Assembly (NCBI RefSeq): GCF_026013605.1
Contig: NZ_JAPDPJ010000023.1
Coordinates: 1 to 64,000, forward strand
Source of the DNA: Plebeiibacterium sediminum
GTDB taxonomy: Bacteria; Bacteroidota; Bacteroidia; Bacteroidales; Marinilabiliaceae
Length of the DNA stretch: 64,000 bases
Reading direction: 5' to 3'
The position numbers and the translations under genes were made by a program. The notes under the pieces were generated by a model. It saw only the letters and a program-made list of their open reading frames with translations. It searched no databases and had not been told where the DNA came from. Positions within the stretch are counted from its first letter, which is position 1. Every line of letters begins with the position of its first letter. Positions 11,709 to 22,400 of the stretch are shown in pieces.

Positions 11709-12095
11709 ATGGAAGAAGTTGGTCACTATTTAAAACAAGGAATTCATCACTCTAAAGAGTTTATTATCAAAAGGGAGGAGCTGGCATCATTTTTAAAAAC
11801 CGGCGATATGGATTTTGTGGCTACTCCTTCACTTATTGTCTTTATGGAGCAGGTTGTTTGTGAATTAGTTCATGAAAGAATCCCACCCGAATATACTTCT
11901 ATCAGCGCTGAGATCAATATTAAGCATCTTATCCCGGTAAATATTGATAGTACAATAACATGCTCAGCTCATCTTAAATTTGTAGATCAGGAGAAACTAT
12001 TTTTCGATTTTGCTTTTTTTAATAATGAAAAAGATATTGTTGCAATCGGAGCACATGAGAGATTTATTGTTTTAAAAAGTAAATTTCCTAAATAA
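11709..12095 (+). CDS. Hotdog-fold thioesterase (FlK-like)
   Basis: This small cytoplasmic acyl-CoA thioesterase-like protein (128 aa) is of the fluoroacetyl-CoA thioesterase (FlK) type. The single-domain hotdog pattern shows an N-terminal strand, a helix with FVATPSLIVFMEQVVCELV (about residues 37-56), then IKHLIPVNIDSTITCSAHLKF and a C-terminal GAHERFIVL strand. The Thr-Pro-x2-Ile-x2-Met-Glu arrangement on the central helix is the usual family signature. Its substrate is unknown. It lies 83 bp after prfC on the same strand and converges with the next gene. Confidence 0.72.
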   Translation: MEEVGHYLKQGIHHSKEFIIKREELASFLKTGDMDFVATPSLIVFMEQVVCELVHERIPPEYTSISAEINIKHLIPVNIDSTITCSAHLKFVDQEKLFFDFAFFNNEKDIVAIGAHERFIVLKSKFPK

Positions 12096-12114
12096 GTTAC
12101 GCCTTCCGCAATCT

Positions 12115-13497
12115 TTATTGCTCTTCTGTTAACCCAATAATTTTTAAAGATTTATTTTCCTGAATCTGTCGTTTGATAATTAACCTTGCATCCATAGTGT
12201 CATCTTTTGCACTAACAAAATCCAGAATTTGATCCATAGAGTTAATGGTCTGATATTTATCAACCCAGCCATACCCCATATATTTGCCATTTCTAATAGC
12301 AATAACAGCATTTTCGTCCTCGTTTCTACCAACGTCTTTAATTACACAGTCACTTTGCGAAAACACCATGCTATCGATAAATTTCCGGGCCCTTATATTA
12401 TACAATTCAGGTGACTCTTGATCAACACAAGCCCCTTTGCACATTTTAATCTGATATTGAAAACAGCTTCCAACTGAGTCGCTTAAACCACATAGTTTTT
12501 GACATAACACATATCTCTCTGCCTGATTTGCCAAAAACACCTTAGCCTCTTTTAGAGTTTCAAAAGAATTCAGAGGAGTTGTCCTGCCATCATTTTTAAG
12601 AATATTAAAACGAATATATCCCTTCCTGTCTTTAAAACTATATAAACCAACATTTACTTTACTCTTCTTTTGAGCTTGATTATACTTTGGTTTATGTTTT
12701 TTTATCTCTGCTGATTCTTTTAATAAAGCTACCAACTCACTACCTGTAATATAATAGTCAACAGAAGCTACCTCTGATTTCATTCTTACTGCTTTTTGAG
12801 CTTTAACTGTACCAAGATGAGTCAGAACTCTTTTCTTTATACACTTACTCTTTCCTATATAAATCAGATCTTTATTTTCATTATAAAAATAATATACTCC
12901 CACTGCTTCAGGTAAAGATTCTATACACTCCATGCTTAATTCAGGATGTAAACTTTCTGCAGTAAAATATTTATTACCATCCAAAGGCATAATCACACCA
13001 TGGTTCTTTGATAATAATATCTCGAAGAGTGTAACTGTGGCCAAAGCATCCCCGGCAGCTCTATGCCTTGCGTTGTTATTTATATTAAGATGTACACATA
13101 AATTCCCAAGACTATAAGAACTATAGCCGGGTAATAATTTTCTACTTAATTTGACTGTACAGAGCGTATCTCTTTTAAATTCATATCCAAGGGCACGAAA
13201 TTCCTCTTGAATAAAACCATAATCAAAACTGGCATTATGAGCTACAAAAACGCTTCCTTCAGTAATCTCAACAATTCTTTTTGCTATTTCATAAAACTTA
13301 GGAGCACTAACTACCATTTCATTACTGATACCAGTCAATTGTGTAATGTAGGGAGGAATAAATTGTTCAGGATTTATTAATGAAACAAATTCATCAATTA
13401 CATTTTTTCCATCATGCACGTATATGGCAATCTCTGTAATTTTACCATTTTTAAAATTACCTCCCGTTGTTTCAATATCTATAATCGAATACTTCAT
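12115..13497 (-). CDS. DnaQ-like exonuclease fused to GIY-YIG nuclease
   Basis: This two-nuclease fusion (460 aa) has two parts. Residues 1-170 form a DEDDh 3'-5' exonuclease like the DNA polymerase III epsilon subunit: DIETTGG (ExoI), HNASFDYGF (ExoII), and HRAAGDA (ExoIII His/Asp). Residues 200-290 form a UvrC-type GIY-YIG domain: VGVYYFYN and LIYIGKSKCIKKR. The C-terminal part has a Cys-containing segment (CGLSDSVGSCFQ then CKGAC) like UvrC/Cho homologues. Such fusions are known in many bacteria and are thought to act in DNA repair or nucleotide salvage; the reaction in this organism is an inference. It converges with the thioesterase gene across a 19-bp gap. Confidence 0.88.
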   Translation of the reverse strand: MKYSIIDIETTGGNFKNGKITEIAIYVHDGKNVIDEFVSLINPEQFIPPYITQLTGISNEMVVSAPKFYEIAKRIVEITEGSVFVAHNASFDYGFIQEEFRALGYEFKRDTLCTVKLSRKLLPGYSSYSLGNLCVHLNINNNARHRAAGDALATVTLFEILLSKNHGVIMPLDGNKYFTAESLHPELSMECIESLPEAVGVYYFYNENKDLIYIGKSKCIKKRVLTHLGTVKAQKAVRMKSEVASVDYYITGSELVALLKESAEIKKHKPKYNQAQKKSKVNVGLYSFKDRKGYIRFNILKNDGRTTPLNSFETLKEAKVFLANQAERYVLCQKLCGLSDSVGSCFQYQIKMCKGACVDQESPELYNIRARKFIDSMVFSQSDCVIKDVGRNEDENAVIAIRNGKYMGYGWVDKYQTINSMDQILDFVSAKDDTMDARLIIKRQIQENKSLKIIGLTEEQ

Positions 13498-13852
13498 TTC
13501 ATAAGTTTCTGGTAATCTGTAAAGAAAACCATTTGCGAAATTTTAAACAAAAAAAACACTGAAATGTAGCAAAATTTTACAGCATAAAAAATAATCAAAA
13601 CCCTTGATAATTCTTGGATAGAAGTAAAAATTAAACTACTTTTGTTATGTAAGATTGATACAAAGAAAACCGCATCAGTTTTATTTAGATTGTTAAACTC
13701 AACACTACAATAGAACCGAGTAAAGTTATGTAGTTTTAGGGCGGGCCTCACCTTCGGGTTATCTTTATGATACGGAGGATTACCGAGGATTACAAACACT
13801 CAAATCCTGTATACAGGAGTTTAAATAGTCCATAATTGATGCGGCCGGCATA
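13498..13852. other. Intergenic region with a palindrome and a GC-rich patch
   Basis: This gap lies between two minus-strand genes. It contains a perfect 14-nt palindrome, TCCTGTATACAGGA (13805-13818), a short direct repeat of GAGGATTAC (13774-13792 region) and a GC-rich patch GCGGCCGGC near 13841. A 101-codon open frame covers part of it but resembles no known protein and lacks coding character. Confidence 0.4.
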
Positions 13853-13880
13853 AAAAGAGCTTCCATTAGGAAGCTCTTTT
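13849..13880 (-). terminator. Terminator of the yihY-like gene
   Basis: A perfect 12-bp stem (13853-13864 with 13869-13880, AAAAGAGCTTCC/GGAAGCTCTTTT) with a 4-nt loop is followed by a U run on the minus strand. It lies just beyond the stop codon at 13884. Confidence 0.88.
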
Positions 13881-13883
13881 CTT

Positions 13884-15191
13884 TTATAAATCTTTTAATA
13901 ATACATTTTCAGTGGACGAGGCACGCATTTCTTTAAAACGTTCAACTACTTTTTTAACTTTAATCATATCCTCAGTTTCTTCAAAGTGAAGGTTTTTACT
14001 TCCGGTAGTTTCCAACATATTCAAAACTACTGAAACAGATAACTTATTAATATCTAAAGCTGGCTGATAGGCCGTTTCACCCCTACCATCTTTTGCTACC
14101 TCAATTAAAACATTACTTTTTACAAGATCAAAAACTATTTCATTTATAAGGCGAATAGGCAGTTTTAAATGAACAGATAACATCAATGTATTCACAGGCT
14201 CTTTTCCTTGCTCAAATCGCTTAATAACTTCATAACAGAGCAATAAGGCAACTACTCTCTTATATTCAACACTGATATTTTTTGTATCAGCCGCAAACTC
14301 AAAACTATCTACATTTTGTATCGCAAATGATATTTCAGCACCAAACATTACAATCAGCCAACTAGCCTGCATCCAGAATAAAAATAAAGGTAGAGCTGCA
14401 AAACTACCGTATATAGCGTTATATCTGGAAACTCCCACCATAAAATGGATAAAATAATATTGTAGAACCTGAAATAATACTCCGGCTACAACACCTCCAA
14501 CAATTGCAGAAAATACATTAACTTTTGTATTTGGCATGATTAATATAAGCATGGTAAAAGCCAAACAAATAATAACGTATGGCATAACCATAGTTAATGT
14601 ACTCCCTAAATAACTTAAAACCTCGTAATTATTAAATTTTGCCGAAACAAAAACAATCATACTACTGCTCGAAATCAAAAACAAGAAAGCAACAATCATT
14701 AAAGCGATATAATCTGTGAACTTACGGGCAAAACTTCTCGATCTTTTTACTTCCCATATATCGTTAAAACTTTGTTCTATATTACCTAAAACCTGCATTA
14801 CAGACCAAAACAAGATTACAAGCCCCACTCCTATAATGATGCCACTTTTAGTGCTTTTAACATACCTTTCTGCTAAATCGAGTATGTAACTTAACACTTC
14901 CTCTTGACCTGCCATTTTTTGCGTCAATTCTAATTTTAAGGTCTCATCAAAACCAAAACCTAATGCAATACCATAGAGTAATGCAACTAAAGGAACAACT
15001 GACATTAATGAATAGAATGTTAATGCAGAAGCTTTCTGCTGACATTTATCGTAAATAAAACCTTTAATGGCTAAATAGAGAATTCGTAGCGTATTTATGA
15101 TAATAACATGAGGCCGGGAAAGTTGAAACTTTTGAATGCGCCATATGTCTTCAGTGAGATATTTAATAGCCTTAGAAATAACCTCCTTCAT
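13884..15191 (-). CDS. YihY/BrkB-family integral membrane protein
   Basis: This is an inner-membrane protein (435 aa) of the YihY/virulence-factor BrkB family, once called ribonuclease BN, though that activity is now assigned elsewhere. The core shows QQKASALTFYSLMSVVPLVALLYG (residues about 45-70), six hydrophobic segments between about 45 and 290, and a WSVMQVLGNIEQSFNDIW motif typical of the family. A soluble C-terminal region of about 140 residues contains a winged-helix-like part. The start is placed at MKEVISKAI (15191), because the upstream 26 codons overlap the 3' end of RNase P RNA. Function in this organism is unknown. Confidence 0.85.
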   Translation of the reverse strand: MKEVISKAIKYLTEDIWRIQKFQLSRPHVIIINTLRILYLAIKGFIYDKCQQKASALTFYSLMSVVPLVALLYGIALGFGFDETLKLELTQKMAGQEEVLSYILDLAERYVKSTKSGIIIGVGLVILFWSVMQVLGNIEQSFNDIWEVKRSRSFARKFTDYIALMIVAFLFLISSSSMIVFVSAKFNNYEVLSYLGSTLTMVMPYVIICLAFTMLILIMPNTKVNVFSAIVGGVVAGVLFQVLQYYFIHFMVGVSRYNAIYGSFAALPLFLFWMQASWLIVMFGAEISFAIQNVDSFEFAADTKNISVEYKRVVALLLCYEVIKRFEQGKEPVNTLMLSVHLKLPIRLINEIVFDLVKSNVLIEVAKDGRGETAYQPALDINKLSVSVVLNMLETTGSKNLHFEETEDMIKVKKVVERFKEMRASSTENVLLKDL

Positions 15192-15236
15192 AATAGAATT
15201 TCTTTGGTTAAAATTAGGTAAGAAAAAGAAAAAAAA

Positions 15237-15598
15237 TAGCAAGTCGATAAGCCGGGTTCTGTCATTCATTAGATGAATGGTCTATCATTTGTCTTGGCTT
15301 ATAGTTACCCATAAGCTCCAGCAACCTACCCCTCACGACTGTAAAAACATCAAAACGAGTAGCTCTGTATCCGAAGAAATCGTGATATATTTGGTCTTGC
15401 AATCCATGAGATACACGGCTACCTATGTTACCATAAGTACCGGTGAGCTCTTACCTCACCTTTTCACCCTTACCTTATAAATAAGGCGGTTATTCTCTGT
15501 TGCATTACTATACCCTCACAGGTATCTTCCAGTTAAGAAGCATGGTACTCTGCATTGCCCGGACTTTCCTCCATAAATGGCGATAGACTGACTTGCTA
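15237..15598 (-). ncRNA. rnpB: RNase P RNA component
   Basis: On the minus strand, the 5' region reads GAGGAAAGTCCGGGCA (near 15557-15572) and the 3' region reads ACAGAACCCGGCTTAT (near 15247-15262). These are the two most conserved blocks of bacterial RNase P RNA. The P1 stem is visible as TAGCAAGTC (15598-15590) pairing with GACTTGCTA (15245-15237). A long U run follows the 3' end and acts as terminator. Length is about 362 nt, normal for the bacterial A-type RNA. Ends are set from P1 pairing and may differ by a few bases. Confidence 0.95.
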
Positions 15599-15606
15599 TA
15601 TGTCTG

Positions 15607-15614
15607 CAAATATA
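15607..15614 (-). promoter_or_regulatory. Candidate -7 element of rnpB
   Basis: TATATTTG on the minus strand (15614-15607) matches TAnnTTTG and lies 8 nt before the inferred 5' end of rnpB. It sits just past the stop codon of the upstream SPOR-repeat gene. No clear -33 TTTG is seen. Confidence 0.55.
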
Positions 15615-15620
15615 TATCTT

Positions 15621-16268
15621 TTATTCTATTTGATACGGTAGATAAGCATCTAATTCGGTAACATAAGCATTTTTAAAGCCTTTATCTTTAATTTTACCTA
15701 ATTCAGCTACAGCTTCCTCATACTTATATTTACCTGTTGTATATCTGTAAATCTTATCTTTCAAATAAAACTCCATAATATCATCTTGCTCAATTCCTTT
15801 AAAATGACTAAGATAAACAGGGAATCTAAAAGCACTTAATTGTATGGTATAAGTTTTATTTGGATCTGGCTTAAATTTAGTATTACCAGAATAATTATTG
15901 TTGCTCTTAAGCGTATATTTACTTGTATTTACTATAAATGCCTGAGTATACCCTAAATCGCGATAATAAATCAATTCATTTTCTGCAGATTTATGCGTTT
16001 CGTAACTTCCCACACAATATTTCATATAACCATCTGCACAATCAAACTCTCTGGCTTCCTGCACATTATTAAAGAAGCCAGGTTCGCCTGCAGGATACTT
16101 TAATGCAATAATTTGTATTGCATAATCAGGTTTATCAGAAAGCTCAAAAACACTAACTATCTTTTTTGAAGTTCGCAAAGGTCCTAATTTATCTACTTTA
16201 TTTTGAGCCGAAATGGAACTAAATATTAAAGTAAATACTGCAAGAAATATAATGTATGTTGATTTCAT
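15621..16268 (-). CDS. Tandem SPOR-like domain secreted protein
   Basis: This exported protein (215 aa) has a signal peptide ending in SSISAQ (about residue 22). Two SPOR-like units follow, at about residues 48-115 and 138-205. Each has a YAIQI/YTIQL strand with an A-x-(K/R)-(Y/F)-P segment and a YxxGxYKxxEEA-type helix ending in a Gly-(F/Y)-x-x-A-(F/Y)-V strand. SPOR domains generally bind denuded peptidoglycan glycan strands. The protein is last in a row behind an OmpA/PorE-like gene (30-bp gap), a PorP/SprF gene and a giant adhesin. It may therefore anchor that export complex to the cell wall, which is an inference. Confidence 0.65.
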   Translation of the reverse strand: MKSTYIIFLAVFTLIFSSISAQNKVDKLGPLRTSKKIVSVFELSDKPDYAIQIIALKYPAGEPGFFNNVQEAREFDCADGYMKYCVGSYETHKSAENELIYYRDLGYTQAFIVNTSKYTLKSNNNYSGNTKFKPDPNKTYTIQLSAFRFPVYLSHFKGIEQDDIMEFYLKDKIYRYTTGKYKYEEAVAELGKIKDKGFKNAYVTELDAYLPYQIE

Positions 16269-16298
16269 CTTTATTTAATTTATGGTCTTTAACAGTTC

Positions 16299-18329
16299 TT
16301 ATTTTTTAACTCTCCAAACAACCACCTCTATTCTTCTATTTTTAAGTTGTTCTTCATCACTACAAAGAACACCTCTTTTACATTTATTTACTATATATCT
16401 TTCTCCATATCCTCTAGGGATTGTAGCCTCACTATCAACACCTTTCTTCATTAGCATTTCTTCTACTTTTTCACCCATTCGTTGTGATGTGAATAAGTTA
16501 TCCAATTTGCTTCCTCTGGCATCTGTATGAGAATTTAATTTAACCACAATTTGAGGGTTATTTTGAAGATATGTAGCCAATCTGTCTAATGTCTTTTTAC
16601 TTTCTTCTGTAAGCTCTGTACCTACATAATAAAGCACCATTCCACTAATATCATCTAAAACTTCATCATTAAATATTGGAGTTAACGACAATCCATTTTC
16701 ATTTAAATCAGCCAGTTCCATAATATTTAGAATCATTCTTTTTGAATTAAATTCTCCTTCTTTTGAGAATACTAATTCCAACTCCTGACCATCTTTTCGA
16801 TACTCATCCGGAATATCAATATTAAAGACTCCTTTATCATCTGAAATACCACTAGCAATGATTTTACCTGTAGCATCATCAATGATATCCACTTTAACAC
16901 CTTTAGCAGCTAAATTATTAAATGTGGACTTCACCTTAGCTGAAAATACAGCTGGATATGCTGAAAGATCAATTTTAGCATCTTCTTGTACAGGACCTTG
17001 TTCCTCAGGTAAATCTTCTAATGCAATTACATCACCTTCTTTTGGTAATTCCGGTTCAACTTCTGGTTCATCTTTTTCACCTACAAACTCTACAGTAAAG
17101 ATTACATCATCACCAGTTTCTGTACGGCTACTGGAAAGGAAACCTTGCTCAGGATCTTTAGGATTAACAACATAAGCAAAATCATCTGCCACATCATTAA
17201 ATGGTTTTAACATATTTCTTACATTTTTCCATGCTCCATCCTCATAATCTGCTCTAAATATATCTAATCCACCAAATCCATAATGTCCATCTGAAGAAAA
17301 GTACAATACATTATCTTTACTAACAAAAGGAAAAACCTCGTCACCGTAGGTATTAATTTCAGGACCCAGATTTTTAACAGTTCCATACATACCTCCACGT
17401 AATCTTTCTACTCTGTAAATATCCTTTCCTCCTTGTCCTCCTTCCATATTTGAAACAAAATATAAAAATTTATCATCCGGAGACACTGCAGGATGCCCAT
17501 AATCATACTTATCGTTAATGAATGGTAACTCTATTTCCTTTCCCCAGTCATTACCTTCATAATTTACTTTAAATAGCTTTAAACGGCTCTCTCCTCCTTT
17601 TACTCGCACTACTTTTGTAAAGTACATTGTATTAAAATCAGAAGTAAAAGAAATAGCTCCTATATGATAAGGCGACACCAAACTTTTAGAAAAAAGACTT
17701 CCTTTTTGTATTTCATTACCTTTTAAATCAGAGTAATATAAATTCAAAAATGATTTACCTTGTCTATCGACATTTTTAGAACCCTCCTCTGATGCAGAAG
17801 AATAAACAACTCCATTCTTATAATACTGTATACCAAACGATTGACCAGAAGTAAAAATTGGCGATGGATTTACACGATATGGTTCTATCTCTTCGTGAGC
17901 TGCAGCCCAATTACAAGACTCTATTAATTCGTTAACCTGTACTGGATTTGCACCGGCTTTTAAAGCTTTTTCATACCAAAAAATTGCACCTCTATCTTCT
18001 TTTGCATATAAACCTGATCTTTGATAAACCTGGGCATATACCATATAATCATCTTTAGTAGACAACTGATCTTCAACTTCTAGTAATGTTGTCAGTGCCC
18101 TTTCAATATTATTTAACTCGTAATAACATTTTCCCATTTTAACTTTCACTTCACCACTAAGTTTTTCGCCTTCATTTTGCGCTTCTAAATAGGATTGTAG
18201 TGCTTGGTAATACTCAGCTTTTTTATAGTAACTATCTCCTTTATTAACTAATTTACTTTGCCCTTGAACACTAATTGTTCCAAGAAAAATAAAAAGGGAA
18301 AGAACTATGTATTGTGTAATCTTCTTCAT
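16299..18329 (-). CDS. PorE-like TPR/PD40/OmpA envelope protein
   Basis: This periplasmic or outer-membrane protein (676 aa) has the domain order described for PorE of the type IX secretion system. After a signal peptide ending in SVQGQ come TPR helices (about residues 25-130), a PD40/WD40-like beta-propeller (165-420, with DYGHPAVSPDDKFLYFVS), a linker, a carboxypeptidase-regulatory-like domain (455-530), and an OmpA-C peptidoglycan-binding domain (555-676, with NSHTDARGS and RNRRIEV-like KNRRIEVVVW). The start is put at MKKITQYIV (18329), because the 21 upstream codons precede the signal peptide. It lies between PorP/SprF and SPOR-repeat genes. It is more likely a dedicated partner of the neighbouring adhesin than the core PorE, but that cannot be settled here. 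Confidence 0.82.
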   Translation of the reverse strand: MKKITQYIVLSLFIFLGTISVQGQSKLVNKGDSYYKKAEYYQALQSYLEAQNEGEKLSGEVKVKMGKCYYELNNIERALTTLLEVEDQLSTKDDYMVYAQVYQRSGLYAKEDRGAIFWYEKALKAGANPVQVNELIESCNWAAAHEEIEPYRVNPSPIFTSGQSFGIQYYKNGVVYSSASEEGSKNVDRQGKSFLNLYYSDLKGNEIQKGSLFSKSLVSPYHIGAISFTSDFNTMYFTKVVRVKGGESRLKLFKVNYEGNDWGKEIELPFINDKYDYGHPAVSPDDKFLYFVSNMEGGQGGKDIYRVERLRGGMYGTVKNLGPEINTYGDEVFPFVSKDNVLYFSSDGHYGFGGLDIFRADYEDGAWKNVRNMLKPFNDVADDFAYVVNPKDPEQGFLSSSRTETGDDVIFTVEFVGEKDEPEVEPELPKEGDVIALEDLPEEQGPVQEDAKIDLSAYPAVFSAKVKSTFNNLAAKGVKVDIIDDATGKIIASGISDDKGVFNIDIPDEYRKDGQELELVFSKEGEFNSKRMILNIMELADLNENGLSLTPIFNDEVLDDISGMVLYYVGTELTEESKKTLDRLATYLQNNPQIVVKLNSHTDARGSKLDNLFTSQRMGEKVEEMLMKKGVDSEATIPRGYGERYIVNKCKRGVLCSDEEQLKNRRIEVVVWRVKK

Positions 18330-18480
18330 AATTAAAGATATTAAAGCTATGATTAAGTTGTCTTTTCTCAAATTGCCCGTAATTATTGACAAAGCTAATT
18401 TAAGTTAGGAAAAAATTTATATACTGTTAATAATATTAGATTCTATTTTACAATAAAAATAAGATCAAATAATTTATACA

Positions 18481-19428
18481 TTAAAAATATCTGATAGATC
18501 GCATTCCTGCTCTCTTATTAAACGTAAAATCAAATTGGATACCTATTTCGTGAGAACCAATTTTTGCATATTGATTAAGAGAACTTAAAGAATAATCGAA
18601 AGAATATCTGAATGTATAAGGTGATTTAGGATTCGGTTTAAATTCTGCTAAAAACACAACATCTGAAATTGATCTATAGGATAAACCTAACCATAACGTT
18701 TCCATCAATAACACATTACCTGATACATCAAACTGTAAAGGCGCACCATATACCTCTCTAAATAATAAAGTAGGTTTTACTTTTACATCACCCCAATCAA
18801 AAACATAACCTCCATATAAATACATTGTCATATTTTTGAAATCCAGTGTATTTTTGAAAGTCTCGTTAGCTTCATCAAAGTTATTTGAGAACATTTTAGG
18901 TACGGAAAAACCAACAAAATAATCTTCCTCAAACAGATAGGCACCAAAACCTACATTCATTCCTATTTTAGATTGTTTACCTGCAAAAACAGGATCACCA
19001 TACTGATCTGTTACAGCTTTAGTACCATCGTAAACAATTGAACTGGCTCCTACTTGTAATCCCAAAGATAAAAACCTCCTTCTATCAATTTCCAGCTTAT
19101 AAGATGCTGCAATCATAGCATCTGTGGTTCTGGAAAAACCAATCATATCATTCATGATGGAAACACCAAAACCTAAGTTAGTATCCTCCAGGGGTCCATG
19201 TACATTGAGTGATTGATTCATTGGAGCTCCTTCAATACCAATCCACTGATTACGATTTATTAGTAAACCACTAATAACATCGCGTGTTCCATTATAAGCA
19301 GGATTTAATAAACCCTGATTCGCAATATAATGATTGTACTGAGCCACATCTTGTCCAAAGGTTATCGTCGAAAAATTCATTCCAACTAATAACACAATCA
19401 ACAATTTAAATATCTGGTTATATCTCAT
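18481..19428 (-). CDS. PorP/SprF-family type IX secretion outer-membrane protein
   Basis: This is an outer-membrane beta-barrel (315 aa) of the PorP/SprF family, which handles secretion or surface attachment of type IX secretion substrates bearing type-B C-terminal domains. The signal peptide ends near TITFGQ. The family start DVAQYNHYIANQGLLNPAYNG and RNQWIGIEGAPMNQSLNVHGPL are clear, followed by alternating strands to the C-terminal aromatic-rich end. It lies 43 bp after the giant adhesin gene, the same arrangement as SprB-SprF in Flavobacterium, so the adhesin is the likely substrate. Confidence 0.93.
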   Translation of the reverse strand: MRYNQIFKLLIVLLVGMNFSTITFGQDVAQYNHYIANQGLLNPAYNGTRDVISGLLINRNQWIGIEGAPMNQSLNVHGPLEDTNLGFGVSIMNDMIGFSRTTDAMIAASYKLEIDRRRFLSLGLQVGASSIVYDGTKAVTDQYGDPVFAGKQSKIGMNVGFGAYLFEEDYFVGFSVPKMFSNNFDEANETFKNTLDFKNMTMYLYGGYVFDWGDVKVKPTLLFREVYGAPLQFDVSGNVLLMETLWLGLSYRSISDVVFLAEFKPNPKSPYTFRYSFDYSLSSLNQYAKIGSHEIGIQFDFTFNKRAGMRSIRYF

Positions 19429-19471
19429 GGTACTATTTTTTCTTAGTTAAGATTAAAGTTAGTTATCTACA

Positions 19472-22400
19472 TTATCTTCTTAATTCAATATATCCACTAT
19501 ACTCTTTAACCTGTACAGTTTCTTCTGTAGCAAGATTTACTTCAACAGTATATACATAAAAGTATGTACCATTTGGTAAGTCTGTACCTATAGAAACCAT
19601 ATTTGCTGTAGTAGATGTACCATCCCACCACTCATCATCTTCACCATAGGTATCTCCAGTAGATCTATATACTAAAGCGCCCCATCTGTTGAATACCTCT
19701 AATTTGGATTTTTCAGCTGTATATATACCAGCTTCCTCAATTCCACTAATCCTGAAGTAATCATTTATACCATCACCATTTGGTGAGAATGCATTAGGTA
19801 TAATAAAGGCATTTTCAGCATCTAAATCTTTATTGCCAACAAATATATGTACCCAAGCAGAGTCAATTCTTTCTCTTGGTGCTAAATAGTCCGTATTTTT
19901 AAAGAAATATTGAACAGAATCTTTTCCAAAGAATCCTGGTTTCTTAGTGTATACTAATACACTAGAAATCTCGTCAATAGTTACAGAACCACTAGAAATA
20001 TCCGTAGATGTTCCACCTTGACGGTCAAACCAGAATCTTAAATTACCATTATTTCCTGTCTCAGGATCACCTAAGAAATCAATACTCACATTCCAGGTAT
20101 CATTTACAGTCTCATCCTGACCTGCTACTATAATTGTTCCTGCATTTTCACCTTTAGTCAAGATTAAATAATCATCTTCAGCATTTAATGGAAACTCTTC
20201 TAAATATACAGTTCCATCCATAATTGAGGTACATCCTTTTATACTTGTAGCACGAACTGTATAGATACCTGCATCTGCTCTGGATCCATAGTTTATTGCA
20301 CGTCCTCTTCCGACACTATCTACTGTCTCAGGCTGAATATCCAATCCATTAAGTAATAAACTATATACAGTAAGATCTTCTTCAGGTGCTGAATTATCAA
20401 GGATGATTTCATCTGAACTTGTTAATCCGTAACACATTTCGGTACAATCAAGATTACCTATTTGTAAAATCTCAACATTTGGTGTAGGATTCATTACTAT
20501 AGTAAAGTTTTCAAAGCTATAAGTAGCACATCCACTCTCATAATTACGAGCGATAATATAATATTCACCTTCTTGAATATTTTCAAATAAAATATCTCCT
20601 CCATTTCCATCATCAAAACCGACTGTAGTTCCATCTATATTCTTTAATTGATATCCTCTATCAGGTTCTGTATTATGTATAACTATAGAAATACCATCTT
20701 CTCCTTCACAATATTCATTAGACGACAACTCATAATCTGGTAATGCGGGAGCATCTTTAAAATTAACTTCAACGGTTCCCATTAATAAATCACATCCTCC
20801 ATCTGCTTCAGCATAAATTTCATAAATTTCTGATGTTCCTATATCTGCAACAGCCCATGAAATAGCTTCTCCAGAAACACTGGCAATAGCATCTTGAATA
20901 GGTCCTGTTGAATCTTCTAACCTATAAGTCCTTCCCGCCTCTGAATCTGTAATACCAACATTGGTGCCTACTGAACCACATACATTTGTTGCATCAGCAT
21001 AGACTGCATGCGATGTAGGCTGAGGAACACTTGCAAGAGTAACAGAAGTTCCGTTATTAATTGAAATTTCACAAGCATCACCTCCTCTTGAGGCTACAAA
21101 ACTATAGGTACCTTCAGTAAACATACCAAGTGAAAGAACTCCTGAAGCTGCTGGATCACTATCTGATACTTCGGCAACTACACTATTACTAGTTTCATCA
21201 ATTACTTGATATACCACATTTGGTTCATGATCAGTTAACCTGAATTCTACTCCAGCATCACTTTCACAATATAAATCATTATCAAATTCAATGAGCTGGT
21301 TGACAGGAGCTGGACTTAACTGAGTAATTACAAAACCATTCATACTAGATGTACATCCTTTATCAGTTGTTGCTATAACAGTATATGTTCCTATATCAGT
21401 AAACTTACCAAAAGTAATAGTATCTGTTGCAGCCCCACCTATAGCTGGTGTACTCAATGCATCACCCAAAATAGTACCATTATCGTATTGAAGCATATAA
21501 GACACGCCTTCTTCTGAATTATCTAAAGAAATTTCAGCTCCATCAGCCATATCACAGAATTCTCCTGATCCAATCATGCGGTACGCTTCAGGTAATGGAT
21601 TTACATTTAATACTACTCTATTCGCCATTTCAATTGTACAACTTGCTGAAGTTCCTATAACAAGATATTCTCCTTCATTATTAACAGTTGGAAAATCCAT
21701 AGCACTTCCATTACCTACGATTACTTCTTCTGCACTTTCTCCTGAAACACCATATTTATGACTTAACCATAATTCGTAAGTAACTCCTGATTCTGTATCA
21801 TTTAAACCAAATATCACACCTGGATCTCCATTACAAATTTCACCTTCTCCAGTAACCACCTGCTTAGTTAATACACCTGCAATGTCAATAAATACACTAC
21901 CCGATAAATATATAGAACAACCATCTAGTGTGGCCATTGCGGTATACTCTGCATTATCCTTATCTACTATAGGAGCAAAATCAATGTCATTACCATCTCC
22001 CATAATTGATGGTAGACCAGCGTCATAGTAATTTGCTCCAACTTTTTTAACAAGGGTATATTGAACACCCGACTGTGACATTATAACTGTTACAATTGAT
22101 CCATCGTCACAACCTGTTCCATTATAAGTTTCTGATATAAAGCGGTCTTCTGGCAAAGGTTTTTCTGTAATTACAAAAGTTCCATTCATAATAGATTGAC
22201 AAGATGTAACACCGTCGTTACGTTGAGCAACAACTTCATAATTACCTGATGCTGTTACCTCTAACTGTAACACACCACCAGTTCCAGCCACAGACGCTCC
22301 ATATGAATCATCATCCAGATTATGTAATGAATAATTAACATTAGATTCTGATCCTGACATATTAATATAAGTTGACGATCCAGAACAGTAATCTCCATCA

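Noticed and set aside
13494-13799. 101-codon open frame on the minus strand
   Set aside because: No recognisable domain, start or codon character; it spans an intergenic region with a palindrome and ends over the start of the DnaQ-fusion gene.
13805-13818. LexA (SOS) box before a repair-like gene
   Set aside because: CTGT and ACAG are separated by only 2 nt, whereas the Gram-negative LexA box has 8, and the site is about 310 bp from the start codon.
15277-15480. 67-codon plus-strand frame
   Set aside because: It lies wholly on the complement of RNase P RNA, whose conserved blocks and P1 stem explain the sequence.
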